Shown here: positions 35,181 through 44,776 of the stretch, piece after piece
How the letters are laid out: the number at the start of each line of letters is the position of its first letter
How positions within the stretch are numbered: the stretch's first letter is position 1
Assembly (NCBI RefSeq): GCF_008369935.1
Contig: NZ_VTUZ01000040.1
Location: 24,795-88,794 of the forward strand
Length of the DNA: 64,000 nucleotides
Origin: Paraburkholderia panacisoli
GTDB lineage: Bacteria; Pseudomonadota; Gammaproteobacteria; Burkholderiales; Burkholderiaceae
Reading direction: 5' to 3'
Notes under the pieces: generated by a model
What the model was told of the DNA's origin: nothing
The model's database searches: none
Seen by the model: only the letters and a program-made list of their open reading frames with translations
Translations under genes and position numbers: made by a program

Positions 35181-35600
35181 GGTCGTCTCCAGTAGAGGAC
35201 CGGCATTTGCGCACGCCAGTGCCATCGATCTGCTCACGAAGGAAGGGTGGCGTCCGCCAAACCTGCGTAGTCACCCAGCAAAATTTCGGCCGCTGTGGTC
35301 CACGTCCGCTATTTGCCTTCCCATTTTTCAATCAAACTCGAATTGAAGTGTAGTCCGCTTCATGGGCATCAAACCAGAGCGACCGCAAGTTCAAGCACAC
35401 CAGATTCATTCGTGACCCTGGGCTGGGCACGTTCGGGTGAAACGAGAAATCAACCGCTCAGACGCCGGTGAAGTTCGCGCTAGCCGAAAAATACACACCG
35501 GGCGACGATAGAGGTCCGTTGAGCCCCAGTATCCGACGCGCAGCGGCGTCGCCGACATCTACGCGATGTTGGCAAACGGGCGTGTGACGCATCGCCGTGT
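35181..35600. other. No recognisable gene
   Basis: About 420 bases between the CBS gene and the DacB remnant with no supported gene or clear regulatory element. Confidence 0.4.
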
Positions 35601-36023
35601 CGTCTGACGGGCAATCTTGGCCTCGACGGTGCGGGGTTCGATTTTCCGAGCAATGGCAGCGGCACGCCCGACAGTCGCGCGACCGCCCGCACGACCGCGA
35701 CGCTCCTGAGCGCGATGAGCCGCCTGCCGATCTATACAGCGTATCTGAACGCCCTGCCGATTCTCGGCGTCGACGGCTCTCTCGCGGCCATCGACAAGAA
35801 TGTAGAGGGCAAGGAGCACATCTTCGTCAAGAGCGGCGCGACCGTTTCCAACGGCCAGATGATCGCGATGAACATGGCGGGCTACATCGATGCCAAAAGT
35901 GGACGCCACCTCGCGTATGCGCTCTTCGTCAACAATGCCGGCCCCGTCACCGCGCTCACCGACACGCTCGACGTCTTCGACGACGAAGCGCAGATACTCG
36001 GCATCGTCTATTCGAAATACTGA
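35601..36023 (+). pseudogene. C-terminal remnant of a DacB-like D-Ala-D-Ala carboxypeptidase
   Basis: The open frame reads GNLGLDGAGFDFPSNGSGT, LSAMSRLPIYTAYLNALPILGVDGSLAAI, FVKSGATVSNGQ and MAGYIDAKSGRHLAYALFVNN. This matches the last quarter of the intact DacB at 36033 (SMPALGVDGSLTTI, VHAKTGTYVG, LAGYIDAKSGRRIAFFLTVNN). The KTG motif is KSG here. The SxxK and SxN parts are absent, so it cannot be an active enzyme. It points towards the intact gene, with stops only 9 bases apart. Confidence 0.75.
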
Positions 36024-36032
36024 GCGGCGACG

Positions 36033-37670
36033 TTATTGCAGCTTCCAGAGCATCGCCGCAATCGTGCCTTCGTCCTGGAAGGCGGTCAGCACGTCAGGGA
36101 TACCCGTGATCGGGACATTGTTCACCGTCAGAAAGAACGCGATCCGGCGGCCGCTCTTCGCGTCGATATAGCCGGCGAGCGCTTGCCCTTTCAGGATCGG
36201 CGTTGTCGGCGCGGACGCATTCACTCCGACGTAGGTGCCCGTCTTCGCATGCACCTGGCCTTTCGCGCCCGCCAGCGTCGCGTCGGCTTCGAAATTCGTG
36301 ATCGTCGTGAGCGATCCATCGACACCCAAGGCGGGCATCGAATCGACATACGTCGCAAAGTCCGGCTTCGAGCGCATGCCGCGCAGCATTCCAATGACAG
36401 CCGCGCCATTCGCGGTCGTGTCGCCGCCGCCGCTTCCATCGATGAAGTGATACTGGCTCGGCGAAATGTTGAACGTCGACGACAGCTCACTCTGTTCCGC
36501 TGTGAGCGAGGCACTCATCGTCGTCGACCCATTCTTCGCGAGACCGAACAGCATCAGGCTCACGTCGGCGCCGATGTTGTAGCTGACTTTATTCACGTAC
36601 CGAACGTCCTGCCCGAACGGTGCGGACGTGAGTTGCGCCACCTGCTGCGCGCTCGAATACGAGCCTTGCGCGGGCAGCAACTGCACGGGGTTGGCCGCGA
36701 CGGGCGCCGCCGTCACCGTCACCCCCGCGCGCGCCAGCGCCTCGATGAATACCGTGCGCGCGTAGTTGGACGGCTCGGTCACGCGGAACGTACGGACAAG
36801 CGGATACGCATTGGTCAGAATGGGCACGAGACCCGCCGGCACGTTGCCGCTCACATTGCCCACACAATTCGGCACCCCGATGCACAGCGGCGGCTCCGGA
36901 TTGAGCTCGATGTCCAGCGCCGACGTCGCACTGCCCGTCGTCAGAGTCGATTGCACGGCGAACGCCGCCGACTTCGGACGCCAGTCGAATGGAACCGCCG
37001 AGCCTTCCGCGCTCTGATTGAGCGTGACATCGACCAGATCGTCGTTGACGAAGATCGGCCGCACGTCGAACTCGCCGCGAAAGTCGAACGGTTCAAAAAG
37101 ACGGTCGTCGATCGCGACATCGCCGTTGATCGTCTTGATGCCCGCAGCGGCCACCTGCGCCGCAAGGGCGTTGTACCCGGCGAGCGGGTCGGGTGTGGAC
37201 AGCCCCGCATTGCCTAACGAGTTGGCTTCGTTGTGATCGAAGTTGGTGAGCGCGATCGTGCCGTCGGGATTGGCACGGCCGCCCATCGTCAGATCGCCGC
37301 TTGCAACCAGAATCAGATTGCCGTTGAGTGTGCCGCCGCTTGCGTCGACTGTGCCCTGCCGGTAGACCGGCGTGACGAACTGGTGCTGTGCGCCGAGCGC
37401 ATTGAGCGCGTTGCCGGTGGAAAAGACCTTGCGCACCGAAGCAATGAACAGCTGTGCGCTGGAGTTGAGATCGTAGATCACGCGCCCGGAGTCGAGATCG
37501 ACCACCTGCATCGACCAGGTCGCATTTTTATAGGCAGGCTTTTGCATCACCTGCATGATCGAATCGGGGACCGCCGTATCCGAATTGACCGACCCGCCGC
37601 ACGACACCAGCAGAACTGCAGTTGCAATCACGGCCCAGCGTTTGCACTGCCGGTTAGTTGTCGCGTTCAT
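36033..37670 (-). CDS. dacB: D-alanyl-D-alanine carboxypeptidase/endopeptidase, PBP4-like lipoprotein
   Basis: Serine peptidase of the S13 family, 545 residues. The N-terminus is a lipoprotein signal with lipobox LVSC (Cys24). Active-site motifs are SVRK (Ser78-Lys81), SYN in NKVSYNIGADVSL (about residue 365) and KTG in VHAKTGTYVG (about residue 485). It would trim or cleave peptidoglycan stem peptides in the periplasm. It is longer than usual for PBP4 in linkers but all motifs are intact. GGAG precedes the start. A beta-lactamase-like lipoprotein gene lies 48 bases upstream in the same direction. Confidence 0.9.
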   Translation of the reverse strand: MNATTNRQCKRWAVIATAVLLVSCGGSVNSDTAVPDSIMQVMQKPAYKNATWSMQVVDLDSGRVIYDLNSSAQLFIASVRKVFSTGNALNALGAQHQFVTPVYRQGTVDASGGTLNGNLILVASGDLTMGGRANPDGTIALTNFDHNEANSLGNAGLSTPDPLAGYNALAAQVAAAGIKTINGDVAIDDRLFEPFDFRGEFDVRPIFVNDDLVDVTLNQSAEGSAVPFDWRPKSAAFAVQSTLTTGSATSALDIELNPEPPLCIGVPNCVGNVSGNVPAGLVPILTNAYPLVRTFRVTEPSNYARTVFIEALARAGVTVTAAPVAANPVQLLPAQGSYSSAQQVAQLTSAPFGQDVRYVNKVSYNIGADVSLMLFGLAKNGSTTMSASLTAEQSELSSTFNISPSQYHFIDGSGGGDTTANGAAVIGMLRGMRSKPDFATYVDSMPALGVDGSLTTITNFEADATLAGAKGQVHAKTGTYVGVNASAPTTPILKGQALAGYIDAKSGRRIAFFLTVNNVPITGIPDVLTAFQDEGTIAAMLWKLQ

Positions 37671-37718
37671 CGCAGGTCTCCAGACTCGATTTATCTTTTG
37701 AGTTTCGACAAGCGCAGA

Positions 37719-38933
37719 TCAAGGCCTACCCTCGTCCGGCACTTCTGCAACCTTGCTCAGCTCTCCCATCAGAATTTGCGCGATCGAATTGGCGGGCGCG
37801 CGTCCATCGGGCGATTGGGCGCTCGTAGCCCATGTGACGATGGTCGTTTGCGTCATCGGATCGTATCCCATGAACGTATTAAAGCCGGGAATCTCGCCGG
37901 TGTGCCCATAGAACGTGCCGAACCTCGCGAGGCCGAGGCAGTAACTCGCAGAGTTCGGATCCGACGGCACGACCGGCGTGCAACTGGCCAGCCGCTTCGC
38001 CTGCAAATCGGCATTCAGATAGCCGCCGCCGACCATCCGCTGGACGTATGCGGCCAGCTCCTTCACAGTCGATATGCCGGAGCCGGCCGTCCAGGCCCAC
38101 GACGTGCTCACGCCAGTCACATCAGTTGGCTGCAGCGTGCCGTTCTTCGCGGCCGCCTGGCGCTCGGGGGACAGCGCCTCGCTCGTGGCCGTCTCGGCAT
38201 TCGTGCCCCACTGGTAGCCGTGCGGCGCGGGCGCCGGCAGCGACGTATCGTTCTGCGACGGCAGGAAGGTATCGATTAGACCGAGCGGCGCGAAGAGGCG
38301 CGCTTTCATCGCGTCGGCGGCGCTTATTCCCGTAAGTTGCTCGATGATGAACCCGAGCAGCACTGTATTCGTGTTCGAGTAGCCAAAGGCAGTGCCCGGC
38401 GCAAAATCCTCCGGCTGGCTAAACCCGATGTCCAGCAATTCGCCAGTGGTCCACACTTTGTTCGGCTGCGCATCGAGCGTCTGATTGAAGGCGAGATCCC
38501 TCGTGTAGTTGTAAAGGCCGCCTCGCATCGACAGGAGTTGCTCGATCGTGATCGCGTCGCCGTTGGGCACGTTCGCGACGAACTTGCTGACAGGGTCACT
38601 CAGACTCAGCTTGCCCTCCTGCACCAGTTGCAGAATCACGGTGCCTGTCCAGGTCTTGGTCACGCTGCCGACGCGAAAGTGCGCGTCTGTGGGAATCCGC
38701 GTGTTGGTGCCTCGGATCGCGGTGCCGAACGATTCGAGCCAGTTGCCGCTGGGTGATTGCACGTACACGACGGCGCCGGCCGTCAGCGTGTCCGTGAGCA
38801 GTTGATTGATCTGTGGGCGAGCCGCCGTGGCATAGCCCGGCTCGGTGGACAACTGGTCGCCGCCGCACCCGGAAAGAGTGAGTCCGATGATCAGTGCGAG
38901 GGCATATACGCAGATTGCGAACGCAGGCTTCAT
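37719..38933 (-). CDS. Serine hydrolase, class C beta-lactamase/D-Ala-D-Ala carboxypeptidase family
   Basis: A 404-residue lipoprotein with lipobox LSGC (Cys23). Motifs are SVTK (Ser90-Lys93) in FRVGSVTKTWTG, the Tyr-Asn pair in FGYSNTNTVLLG (about residue 190) and HTG in YGHTGEIPGF (about residue 345), which replaces KTG as in S12-family esterases and carboxypeptidases. It probably acts on peptidoglycan peptides, D-amino-acid peptides or esters in the periplasm. It is probably cotranscribed with dacB downstream. The Shine-Dalgarno is weak. Confidence 0.9.
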   Translation of the reverse strand: MKPAFAICVYALALIIGLTLSGCGGDQLSTEPGYATAARPQINQLLTDTLTAGAVVYVQSPSGNWLESFGTAIRGTNTRIPTDAHFRVGSVTKTWTGTVILQLVQEGKLSLSDPVSKFVANVPNGDAITIEQLLSMRGGLYNYTRDLAFNQTLDAQPNKVWTTGELLDIGFSQPEDFAPGTAFGYSNTNTVLLGFIIEQLTGISAADAMKARLFAPLGLIDTFLPSQNDTSLPAPAPHGYQWGTNAETATSEALSPERQAAAKNGTLQPTDVTGVSTSWAWTAGSGISTVKELAAYVQRMVGGGYLNADLQAKRLASCTPVVPSDPNSASYCLGLARFGTFYGHTGEIPGFNTFMGYDPMTQTTIVTWATSAQSPDGRAPANSIAQILMGELSKVAEVPDEGRP

Positions 38934-39674
38934 TTATGAAAACAGCGGGAGATAGCCATTTGATTTCTCCGTTTCGACCGTGCCGCAATGCCTGCCTCTG
39001 TTCGACAAGCGCGTCGATTCGCCGACGCGACTCGACCCCGACAAAACCACATAGCGATGCAGTGCCTAGTGGCAGAGCAGCGGCTTTACCCGCTTTCAGT
39101 TCCTCGCTAAGCAACTATAGGATGTAGTTCGCGTGTATGAATGCAATTGATGCAAACATTGCAATTCGGGAAAGGAAATTTGACCGAAAAAGGCGATACA
39201 AGTCGCGATGAAGTCCGTTGATGACGGGGCACCTCATACACAAGCGCGTGTGCGCTTGTTCGACGCCTGCCGGCACTCGTTCAGCGAAAGACACAGCGCC
39301 CTGTCCAGTTTGAACTGACCGAACCAACCCGGCCGGCGGTCCGTGCGTGGCGTGAGAGGCTGATCTGACGCCGGATCAGGCGAATGGCGTCCGCGCAACA
39401 TAGAATTTGCAAGTGTGTTCGCCGGGGAATCGGTCCGCCTGATTCGCGGTGTTGCCCCGGCAGACGACATCCTCCATCGAATAGTTCGCGAGGCTGAAGA
39501 TTGACTGGGACGCCCGGCAAAGACGCCGAACAGATAGCAGCGTTCGCCAATCCTTCACCCATGCAGGCGCGAACCACTGTCATGGATTTGCCGCTACCGC
39601 GCGATAGGGCCTGAGATCCTGAGCACGGCTTTCGTGACGCGAACGCGCCACTCCTTGAACGAACAGGTACCGCC
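38934..39674. other. No recognisable gene
   Basis: 740 bases. Several short minus-strand frames exist (for example 39376-39558), but I cannot tie any to a family. The right end is the leader of the decarboxylase gene. Confidence 0.4.
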
Positions 39675-41183
39675 ATGGAAAAGTACGAAGCCGCCGGATT
39701 GCCCTCTATCCCGGGAATCCGGCCTCAATTCGAGGAAACGCTCGATCCGGACGATTGGACAGCCGTGCGGGCACTCTCCCATCAGATCATCGACGATGCC
39801 GTTGACTACCTGCGCGACGTCCGCAGCCGGCCGGTGTGGCGAGCCATGCCGGAGGAGGTCAAGGCCTCATTCGAGCAAGCGCTGCCACGGTCGGGGGCGT
39901 CGGTGGAAAGTATTTATCACGAGCTTGCCGGAAACCTGTTGCCCTTTCCGCTGGGCAACGTGCATCCGCGCTTCTGGTCCTGGTATATGGGGGCAAGCAA
40001 CTTCACCGGGGCACTGGGAGATTTCCTGGCGGCCATCCAGGGCTCTAACCTTGGCGGCGGCAATCATGCGGCGGCGCTGATGGATCAGCAAGTCGTCAAC
40101 TGGTGCAAGGAGATGACTGGCTTTCCAGTTTCGGCCAGCGGCACATTGGTCAGCGGCGGCTCAATGGCCAACCTCATTGGCTTGACAGTGGCGCGCAACG
40201 CGAAGGCCGGAATCGACGTGCGCGAGCATGGTGTAGCCGCCATTGAGCGACCCTTGTGCTTTTATGGCTCGGACCAGATGCATAGCTGCCATCGTAAGGC
40301 CATGGAAGCGCTAGGGATGGGAAACCGGGCGCTGCGACGCATCCCGACAGACGCCGAACTGCGGATCGATCTCGTCGCCCTGCGCGTTGCGATCGCAGAG
40401 GACCGGGCGGCGGGATTTCAGCCTGCCTGCGTGATCGCAACGGCTGGGACAGTCAATACCGGCGCGATCGACGATCTGATGGCGCTGGCGGATCTGGCCG
40501 CTGAAGAGAACCTCTGGTTGCACGTCGACGGATGCATCGGCGCGCTGGTTGCGATCGCTCCCGACAATGCATATCGCGTTGCGGGCATCGCGCGTGCGGA
40601 TTCCATCGCCGTCGATCCTCACAAGTGGTTGCACGCACCGTTTGAAGTGGGCTGCGCCCTTGTTCGCGACGCCGCTGCCCATCGAGGCGCATTCGCGGTG
40701 ACACCGGAATATCTGGAACCGACGCCGCGCGGAATCGCGTCGGCACCCTGGCTATACGAGTACGGATTGCAGACGTCTAGAGGTTTCCGTGCGCTGAAGG
40801 TCTGGATGGCACTCAAGGAGCATGGGGTCGAGAAGTTCGGCCGTCTGATCGATCAGAACATCGCGCAGGGTCACTACCTTAGCGGCCTGATCGAGTCCGA
40901 GCCCCTTCTTGAGTTGGTCGCGCCAACGAACATCAACATCGTGTGCTTCCGATATCACCCAAAGGGGATAGCAGAGGAAGCATTGAAGGCGCTCAACATC
41001 GAGATCATGTTGCGGCTTCAGGAGGCCGGCATCGCGGCCTTGTCCGACACAACGGTGCACGGAGCGCATTGTCTACGGGTCGCGATCTGCAACTACCGAA
41101 CCCGTCGCGATGACCTGGATCTGCTGGTCAAAGAAATCATTCAACTAGGACACCAGGTTTTGAGTGCAAGCCGTAGCGCCTGA
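39675..41183 (+). CDS. Pyridoxal-phosphate-dependent decarboxylase (group II, aromatic-amino-acid/glutamate type)
   Basis: PLP enzyme of 502 residues. Motifs are HPRFWSWYMGASN, the PLP-phosphate region SGGSMANLIGLTVAR, HxDGCIGA (LHVDGCIGALVA, with the Asp that binds the pyridine nitrogen) and the Schiff-base Lys in VDPHKWLHAPFEVG (about residue 315). The HCLRVAICNYRT end is typical of aromatic-L-amino-acid decarboxylases. It would decarboxylate an amino acid to an amine in the cytosol. A plus-strand singleton with an AGG upstream of the ATG. Substrate unknown. Confidence 0.92.
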   Translation: MEKYEAAGLPSIPGIRPQFEETLDPDDWTAVRALSHQIIDDAVDYLRDVRSRPVWRAMPEEVKASFEQALPRSGASVESIYHELAGNLLPFPLGNVHPRFWSWYMGASNFTGALGDFLAAIQGSNLGGGNHAAALMDQQVVNWCKEMTGFPVSASGTLVSGGSMANLIGLTVARNAKAGIDVREHGVAAIERPLCFYGSDQMHSCHRKAMEALGMGNRALRRIPTDAELRIDLVALRVAIAEDRAAGFQPACVIATAGTVNTGAIDDLMALADLAAEENLWLHVDGCIGALVAIAPDNAYRVAGIARADSIAVDPHKWLHAPFEVGCALVRDAAAHRGAFAVTPEYLEPTPRGIASAPWLYEYGLQTSRGFRALKVWMALKEHGVEKFGRLIDQNIAQGHYLSGLIESEPLLELVAPTNINIVCFRYHPKGIAEEALKALNIEIMLRLQEAGIAALSDTTVHGAHCLRVAICNYRTRRDDLDLLVKEIIQLGHQVLSASRSA

Positions 41184-41479
41184 ATTCGTCGTTCGAGTCT
41201 TGATCTCTTTGGTGTTGATGGCTGAAGCACTATCTCCTTGCGGAACGTCGGCATCGTTTGGCTATGGCCGATTCTGTGATCGCTTGCTGCCGCTGCGTAG
41301 CTGACGTTTGAATGACCGTCGGAGCATGAAGTCGAACGGCTGCAGTTGGGCAGGTTACGAAGGAATCCCCGTTATACGATGAAAGCAATTGGCTACAGCA
41401 TTTCACGAGAGATCTCGACGCGGGCGTCTTCGGCTGACCGGAATGAAATCGCGCGCACCATCGAAATCCGTGACTCGCG
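41184..41479. other. Intergenic region between convergent genes
   Basis: About 300 bases with no supported gene or clear terminator. Confidence 0.35.
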
Positions 41480-42094
41480 CTACGCGAACGCGAGCACAAA
41501 ATCGAACCGGGCTGCTTTGCGCCCTCCGTGGTCGTCGATCGTCATCAGTAGTCGGCGATCAAACAGGAAATCGCGAGCGTTGCGCTGCTCGCCCGGAAAG
41601 TAAAGTTGGGTCGTGAGGGTGGGCCCGTTCGGCGCTTGCACCGTCACATGGAAGTGTCGTGTGCGTCCCGGATACAGACCCGGCATGATGGTCTCGAGGT
41701 GATAGCGTCCCTCGCTGTCGGCGAATTGGTGACCGCGCAGCCGGAACCCCTCGACGTCGTATTCCCCGGCGTCATTGGCGTGCCAGAAATCGAGCAAAGC
41801 CCCGGACACCGCCCTGCATCGTGTCGACAGCACCTGCCCGGTCAGGACGATCTTCGTTCCATTGATCCCCGGTTCGAGCAGCGAGGCGCGTTGCGGCGAG
41901 TGCGGCAGGAAGAACGGGCCCGCCGTCTGCCGCGGCGTCGGTCCATGACCGTCGTCGCAGGCGGGCGTCGGTGAAACTGCGTCGGCCCGGCCTTCGTCGG
42001 ATTTTCCGAGCGCCAACAGCAGCAACGTGGACGGCACCGCACCCGACCTGCGAAGAAAATCGCGCCGCCCCTGGCTCACACTTCGTGCGCGCAT
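41480..42094 (-). CDS. Tat-exported intradiol dioxygenase-like protein
   Basis: A 204-residue protein of the protocatechuate 3,4-dioxygenase beta-like family. The N-terminus carries a twin-arginine signal (GRRDFLRRSG followed by a hydrophobic stretch, about residues 10-30). The catalytic part keeps iron-ligand positions: Tyr in AGEYDVEG, Tyr in MPGLYPGRT and His-x-His in RHFHVTV. The TAGPFFLP opening is typical. Export by Tat of a folded metalloprotein places it in the periplasm or on the outer membrane. Substrate is unknown. AAGGAGGG precedes the start. Confidence 0.88.
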   Translation of the reverse strand: MRARSVSQGRRDFLRRSGAVPSTLLLLALGKSDEGRADAVSPTPACDDGHGPTPRQTAGPFFLPHSPQRASLLEPGINGTKIVLTGQVLSTRCRAVSGALLDFWHANDAGEYDVEGFRLRGHQFADSEGRYHLETIMPGLYPGRTRHFHVTVQAPNGPTLTTQLYFPGEQRNARDFLFDRRLLMTIDDHGGRKAARFDFVLAFA

Positions 42095-42583
42095 CGTGGA
42101 CCCTCCTTGTCTCGCGCTCGATCATCACGCTCCGCGATCCGCGCTGCAGAGTCGACGGGCATCCGTGCGGGTCCCGTCGAAGTTACCAGAGCCTGCACCA
42201 GTGCCAACCATGGTATGCCGAAATTTCAGGTCGGGTGCCGGCCGCGAGGTCGCGAGCGGCCGTAGTCGACGGCGGATTCAACTGGTCGATGGCAGCTTTC
42301 TGGATTCAACGGACATCCCCGCCTGCACTCGGTCCGGCAGGCCCTTCCCTGACCAGTCGTTCACCGCTTCGACATTGAGGCATTGAGCGATGCCCGTGGT
42401 CGCGCAGCGGCAATACATCGTATCGTTGAGATCTCTCTGCAGCAGGAGTCGCCACGATCGAACAACGTCATGGCACGTTCCTCCAACAACTCGCACCGAC
42501 TGAATCAAACGGACCGTTGTCGACTGTGGTTGTGTGAGCCTCTCATCACCGCCGGACTGAGAGGCTGCCGTGGCACTCGCGGA
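42095..42583. other. No recognisable gene
   Basis: 490 bases between the dioxygenase leader and the end of the hydantoinase operon. No supported gene or strong hairpin seen. Confidence 0.4.
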
Positions 42584-43336
42584 TTAGTCCCTCTGTCTGC
42601 TGTTCAGCAGCCGTTCAAGCGGTTCGGGCAGGCCCCGGTTCAGCTTGACTGGCGGATGAGTGAAGCTGCCTTTCGTCGCTTTCTTTGGACTTAGCCGGAT
42701 AAGGCCCTCAAGCTGGGTAATCGCACTCGACACGCCATCGACGACCGGCACCGGCAATTCGTTATGGATCTCACGCGCGAGCCCCGCGAGTGGAGCGCCG
42801 GCGATGATGATGACGTCGGCACCGTCGTCGTCGACCGCCTGGTTACACAGTGTCTTCAGTCTTCCGGCGTAATCCTGTTGCACGCTGCCGATGTCGCGCA
42901 ACGGCTCCTCGAGCGCGCGGATGCTGGCGAGCCGGCTCGCCAGATGACTGCGCTCGACAGTCTCGCGGTACCACGCCTTGATTCGCGGCGAGATCGCAAT
43001 AATCGAGAAGCGCTGCCCAAGCGTCGCCGCGGTCATGAGTGAGGCCTCGGTCAGGCCGACTACCGGCACGTCAATCAGTTCCTTGATGCCCTGGAGGCCG
43101 GGGTCACCGAATGCTGCGACCACGACACCATCGTAAGTGCCATCGCGTTCGGCCGCCACGCACGCGCTCGCGTACCCGCCGACCAGTGCTTCAAAGCGTG
43201 TCTCGATGTATGCAACTCCGAACGGTGCGGTCGCGACCTCGATTTCCGTGCCAGGCGAGGCGCTGCGCTGCGCCTCCGCATGAATCAGCGTCGAGACACT
43301 TTCGGAGATGTTGGGGTTGATCACCAGTATCTTCAT
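42584..43336 (-). CDS. Asp/Glu/hydantoin racemase family protein lacking the usual cysteines
   Basis: A 250-residue protein of the Asp/Glu racemase superfamily, hydantoin-racemase branch (MKILVINPNISESV, VVAAFGDPGLQGIKEL, GADVIIIAGAPLAGLAREI). Hydantoin racemases carry Cys where this protein has Ala in AAFGDPG, and a second Cys where it has Ala/Gly in IAGAPLAG. Its only Cys residues (ASACVAA, KTLCNQA) are elsewhere. So a two-cysteine racemase mechanism is unlikely. It is the last gene of the GntR-controlled operon, 14 bases after hydantoinase. GGAGAG precedes the start. Confidence 0.87.
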   Translation of the reverse strand: MKILVINPNISESVSTLIHAEAQRSASPGTEIEVATAPFGVAYIETRFEALVGGYASACVAAERDGTYDGVVVAAFGDPGLQGIKELIDVPVVGLTEASLMTAATLGQRFSIIAISPRIKAWYRETVERSHLASRLASIRALEEPLRDIGSVQQDYAGRLKTLCNQAVDDDGADVIIIAGAPLAGLAREIHNELPVPVVDGVSSAITQLEGLIRLSPKKATKGSFTHPPVKLNRGLPEPLERLLNSRQRD

Positions 43337-43350
43337 GCTGCTCTCCGATC

Positions 43351-44766
43351 TCAGAGGTCGACGAACTGCGGTTTGCCAGCGGCGAGAAAGCGGCCCCGAC
43401 CGGCCTCCGGCTCGAGATAGCGGCCGCTCTCGACCAGCAGCTCGCCGCGTGACAGACAGTGCTTCGGCCAGCCTTGTACACTTCGGCCCTCATAGGGCGT
43501 GTAGTCGACGTTGTGGTGCAGCGCGTCGTTGCCGATAGTGACGTGCTTGTGCGGGTCCCACAGCACGATGTCGGCGTCGGCACCCACCGCGATCGTACCC
43601 TTGCGCGGGTAGAGGCCGTACAGCTTGGCGGGGTTCAGTGATGTCAGTTCGACGAACTTGTTCAGTGACAGCGTGCCGCGGCTCACACCATCGAATAGCA
43701 GCGGCAACCGGGTCTCGATGCCAGGAATGCCGTTCGGGATGTGCTCGAACGATACCTCTTTGCCACCGGGCTTCTTGCCCTGCGGATCGTCGTATGAGAA
43801 TGGCGCGTGGTCAGACGAGAACACACTGAAAACGCCACGCTTTAGCGCACTCCACACAGCCTTCTGGCTGGACGCGTCGCGCGGCGGCGGACTGCAAACG
43901 CACTTTGCGCCGTGATAACCGTCCTCATGGCCGAGGTCTCCGGCGGTCAGGTACAGGTACTGCGGGCAGGTCTCGGCGTAAATGTTGAGGCCGCGCCGCT
44001 GCGCCCATTCAATCTGCTCGATCGCGTCCTCGCCCGACACGTGAACGATAAGGATAGGCACGTCGACGAGCTCGGAGAAGGCAATCGCACGGTGCGTCGC
44101 CTCTCGCTCGACCACCGCTGGCCGCGATACCGCGTGATACTTTGGCGCGTGCTTTCCGGCTTCGGTGAGCTTGTCTGTCAGCCACGCGATGCAGTCCGAA
44201 TTCTCCGCATGCACCATGACGAGCGCCTGGTTGCGCCGCGCAACATCCATCACCTCGAGGATTTCGCGGTCGCTGAGCTTGAGGTCATCGTAGGTCATGT
44301 AGATCTTGAACGACGTATAGCCGGCCGCGATCAGTTCTGGCAACTCGCGCTCCAGCACTTCCGGCGTTGGATCAGAAACAATCAGGTGGAACGCATAGTC
44401 GGTGACCGCGCGACCGTTGGCGCGGCGGTGGTAGTCGTCGACCGCTGCCTTCAGCGACTGCCCCTTCGTCTGCGCCGCGAAGGGGATCACAGTCGTGGTG
44501 CCGCCGCACACGGCAGCACGTGTACCGGTGTAGAAGTCATCAGCCATCTTCAGCCCGTCAGGCATCGGCTGATCGAGATGGCAGTGTGCGTCGATACCGC
44601 CGGGCAACGCCAGCAGGCCGGCGGCGTCGAGTTCCCGCCTTCCTGCATCAAGGTCGCGGCCCAGCGCGACGATGATGCCGTTCTTCACGCCGATATCGCA
44701 GTTAAAGCGCTCGGACGCGGTTACCACGTCGGCGTTACGGATTACCAGGTCGTACATTGTCGTCAT
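43351..44766 (-). CDS. Dihydropyrimidinase/D-hydantoinase
   Basis: Zinc amidohydrolase of 471 residues that opens cyclic amides such as dihydropyrimidines, hydantoins or imides. Metal ligands are HCH in GGIDAHCHLDQP, the carboxylated Lys in YTSFKIYMTY (about residue 150), His in VMVHAENSD, His in PILIVHVSGE and Asp in VFSSDHAPF. The substrate-binding block FEHIPNGIPGIETRLPLLF is present. GAGGGA precedes the ATG at 44766. It stands between the AMDase-like gene and the racemase homologue, with gaps of 10 and 14 bases. No carbamoylase gene is nearby. Confidence 0.93.
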   Translation of the reverse strand: MTTMYDLVIRNADVVTASERFNCDIGVKNGIIVALGRDLDAGRRELDAAGLLALPGGIDAHCHLDQPMPDGLKMADDFYTGTRAAVCGGTTTVIPFAAQTKGQSLKAAVDDYHRRANGRAVTDYAFHLIVSDPTPEVLERELPELIAAGYTSFKIYMTYDDLKLSDREILEVMDVARRNQALVMVHAENSDCIAWLTDKLTEAGKHAPKYHAVSRPAVVEREATHRAIAFSELVDVPILIVHVSGEDAIEQIEWAQRRGLNIYAETCPQYLYLTAGDLGHEDGYHGAKCVCSPPPRDASSQKAVWSALKRGVFSVFSSDHAPFSYDDPQGKKPGGKEVSFEHIPNGIPGIETRLPLLFDGVSRGTLSLNKFVELTSLNPAKLYGLYPRKGTIAVGADADIVLWDPHKHVTIGNDALHHNVDYTPYEGRSVQGWPKHCLSRGELLVESGRYLEPEAGRGRFLAAGKPQFVDL

Positions 44767-44776
44767 GGCAGGTCCC

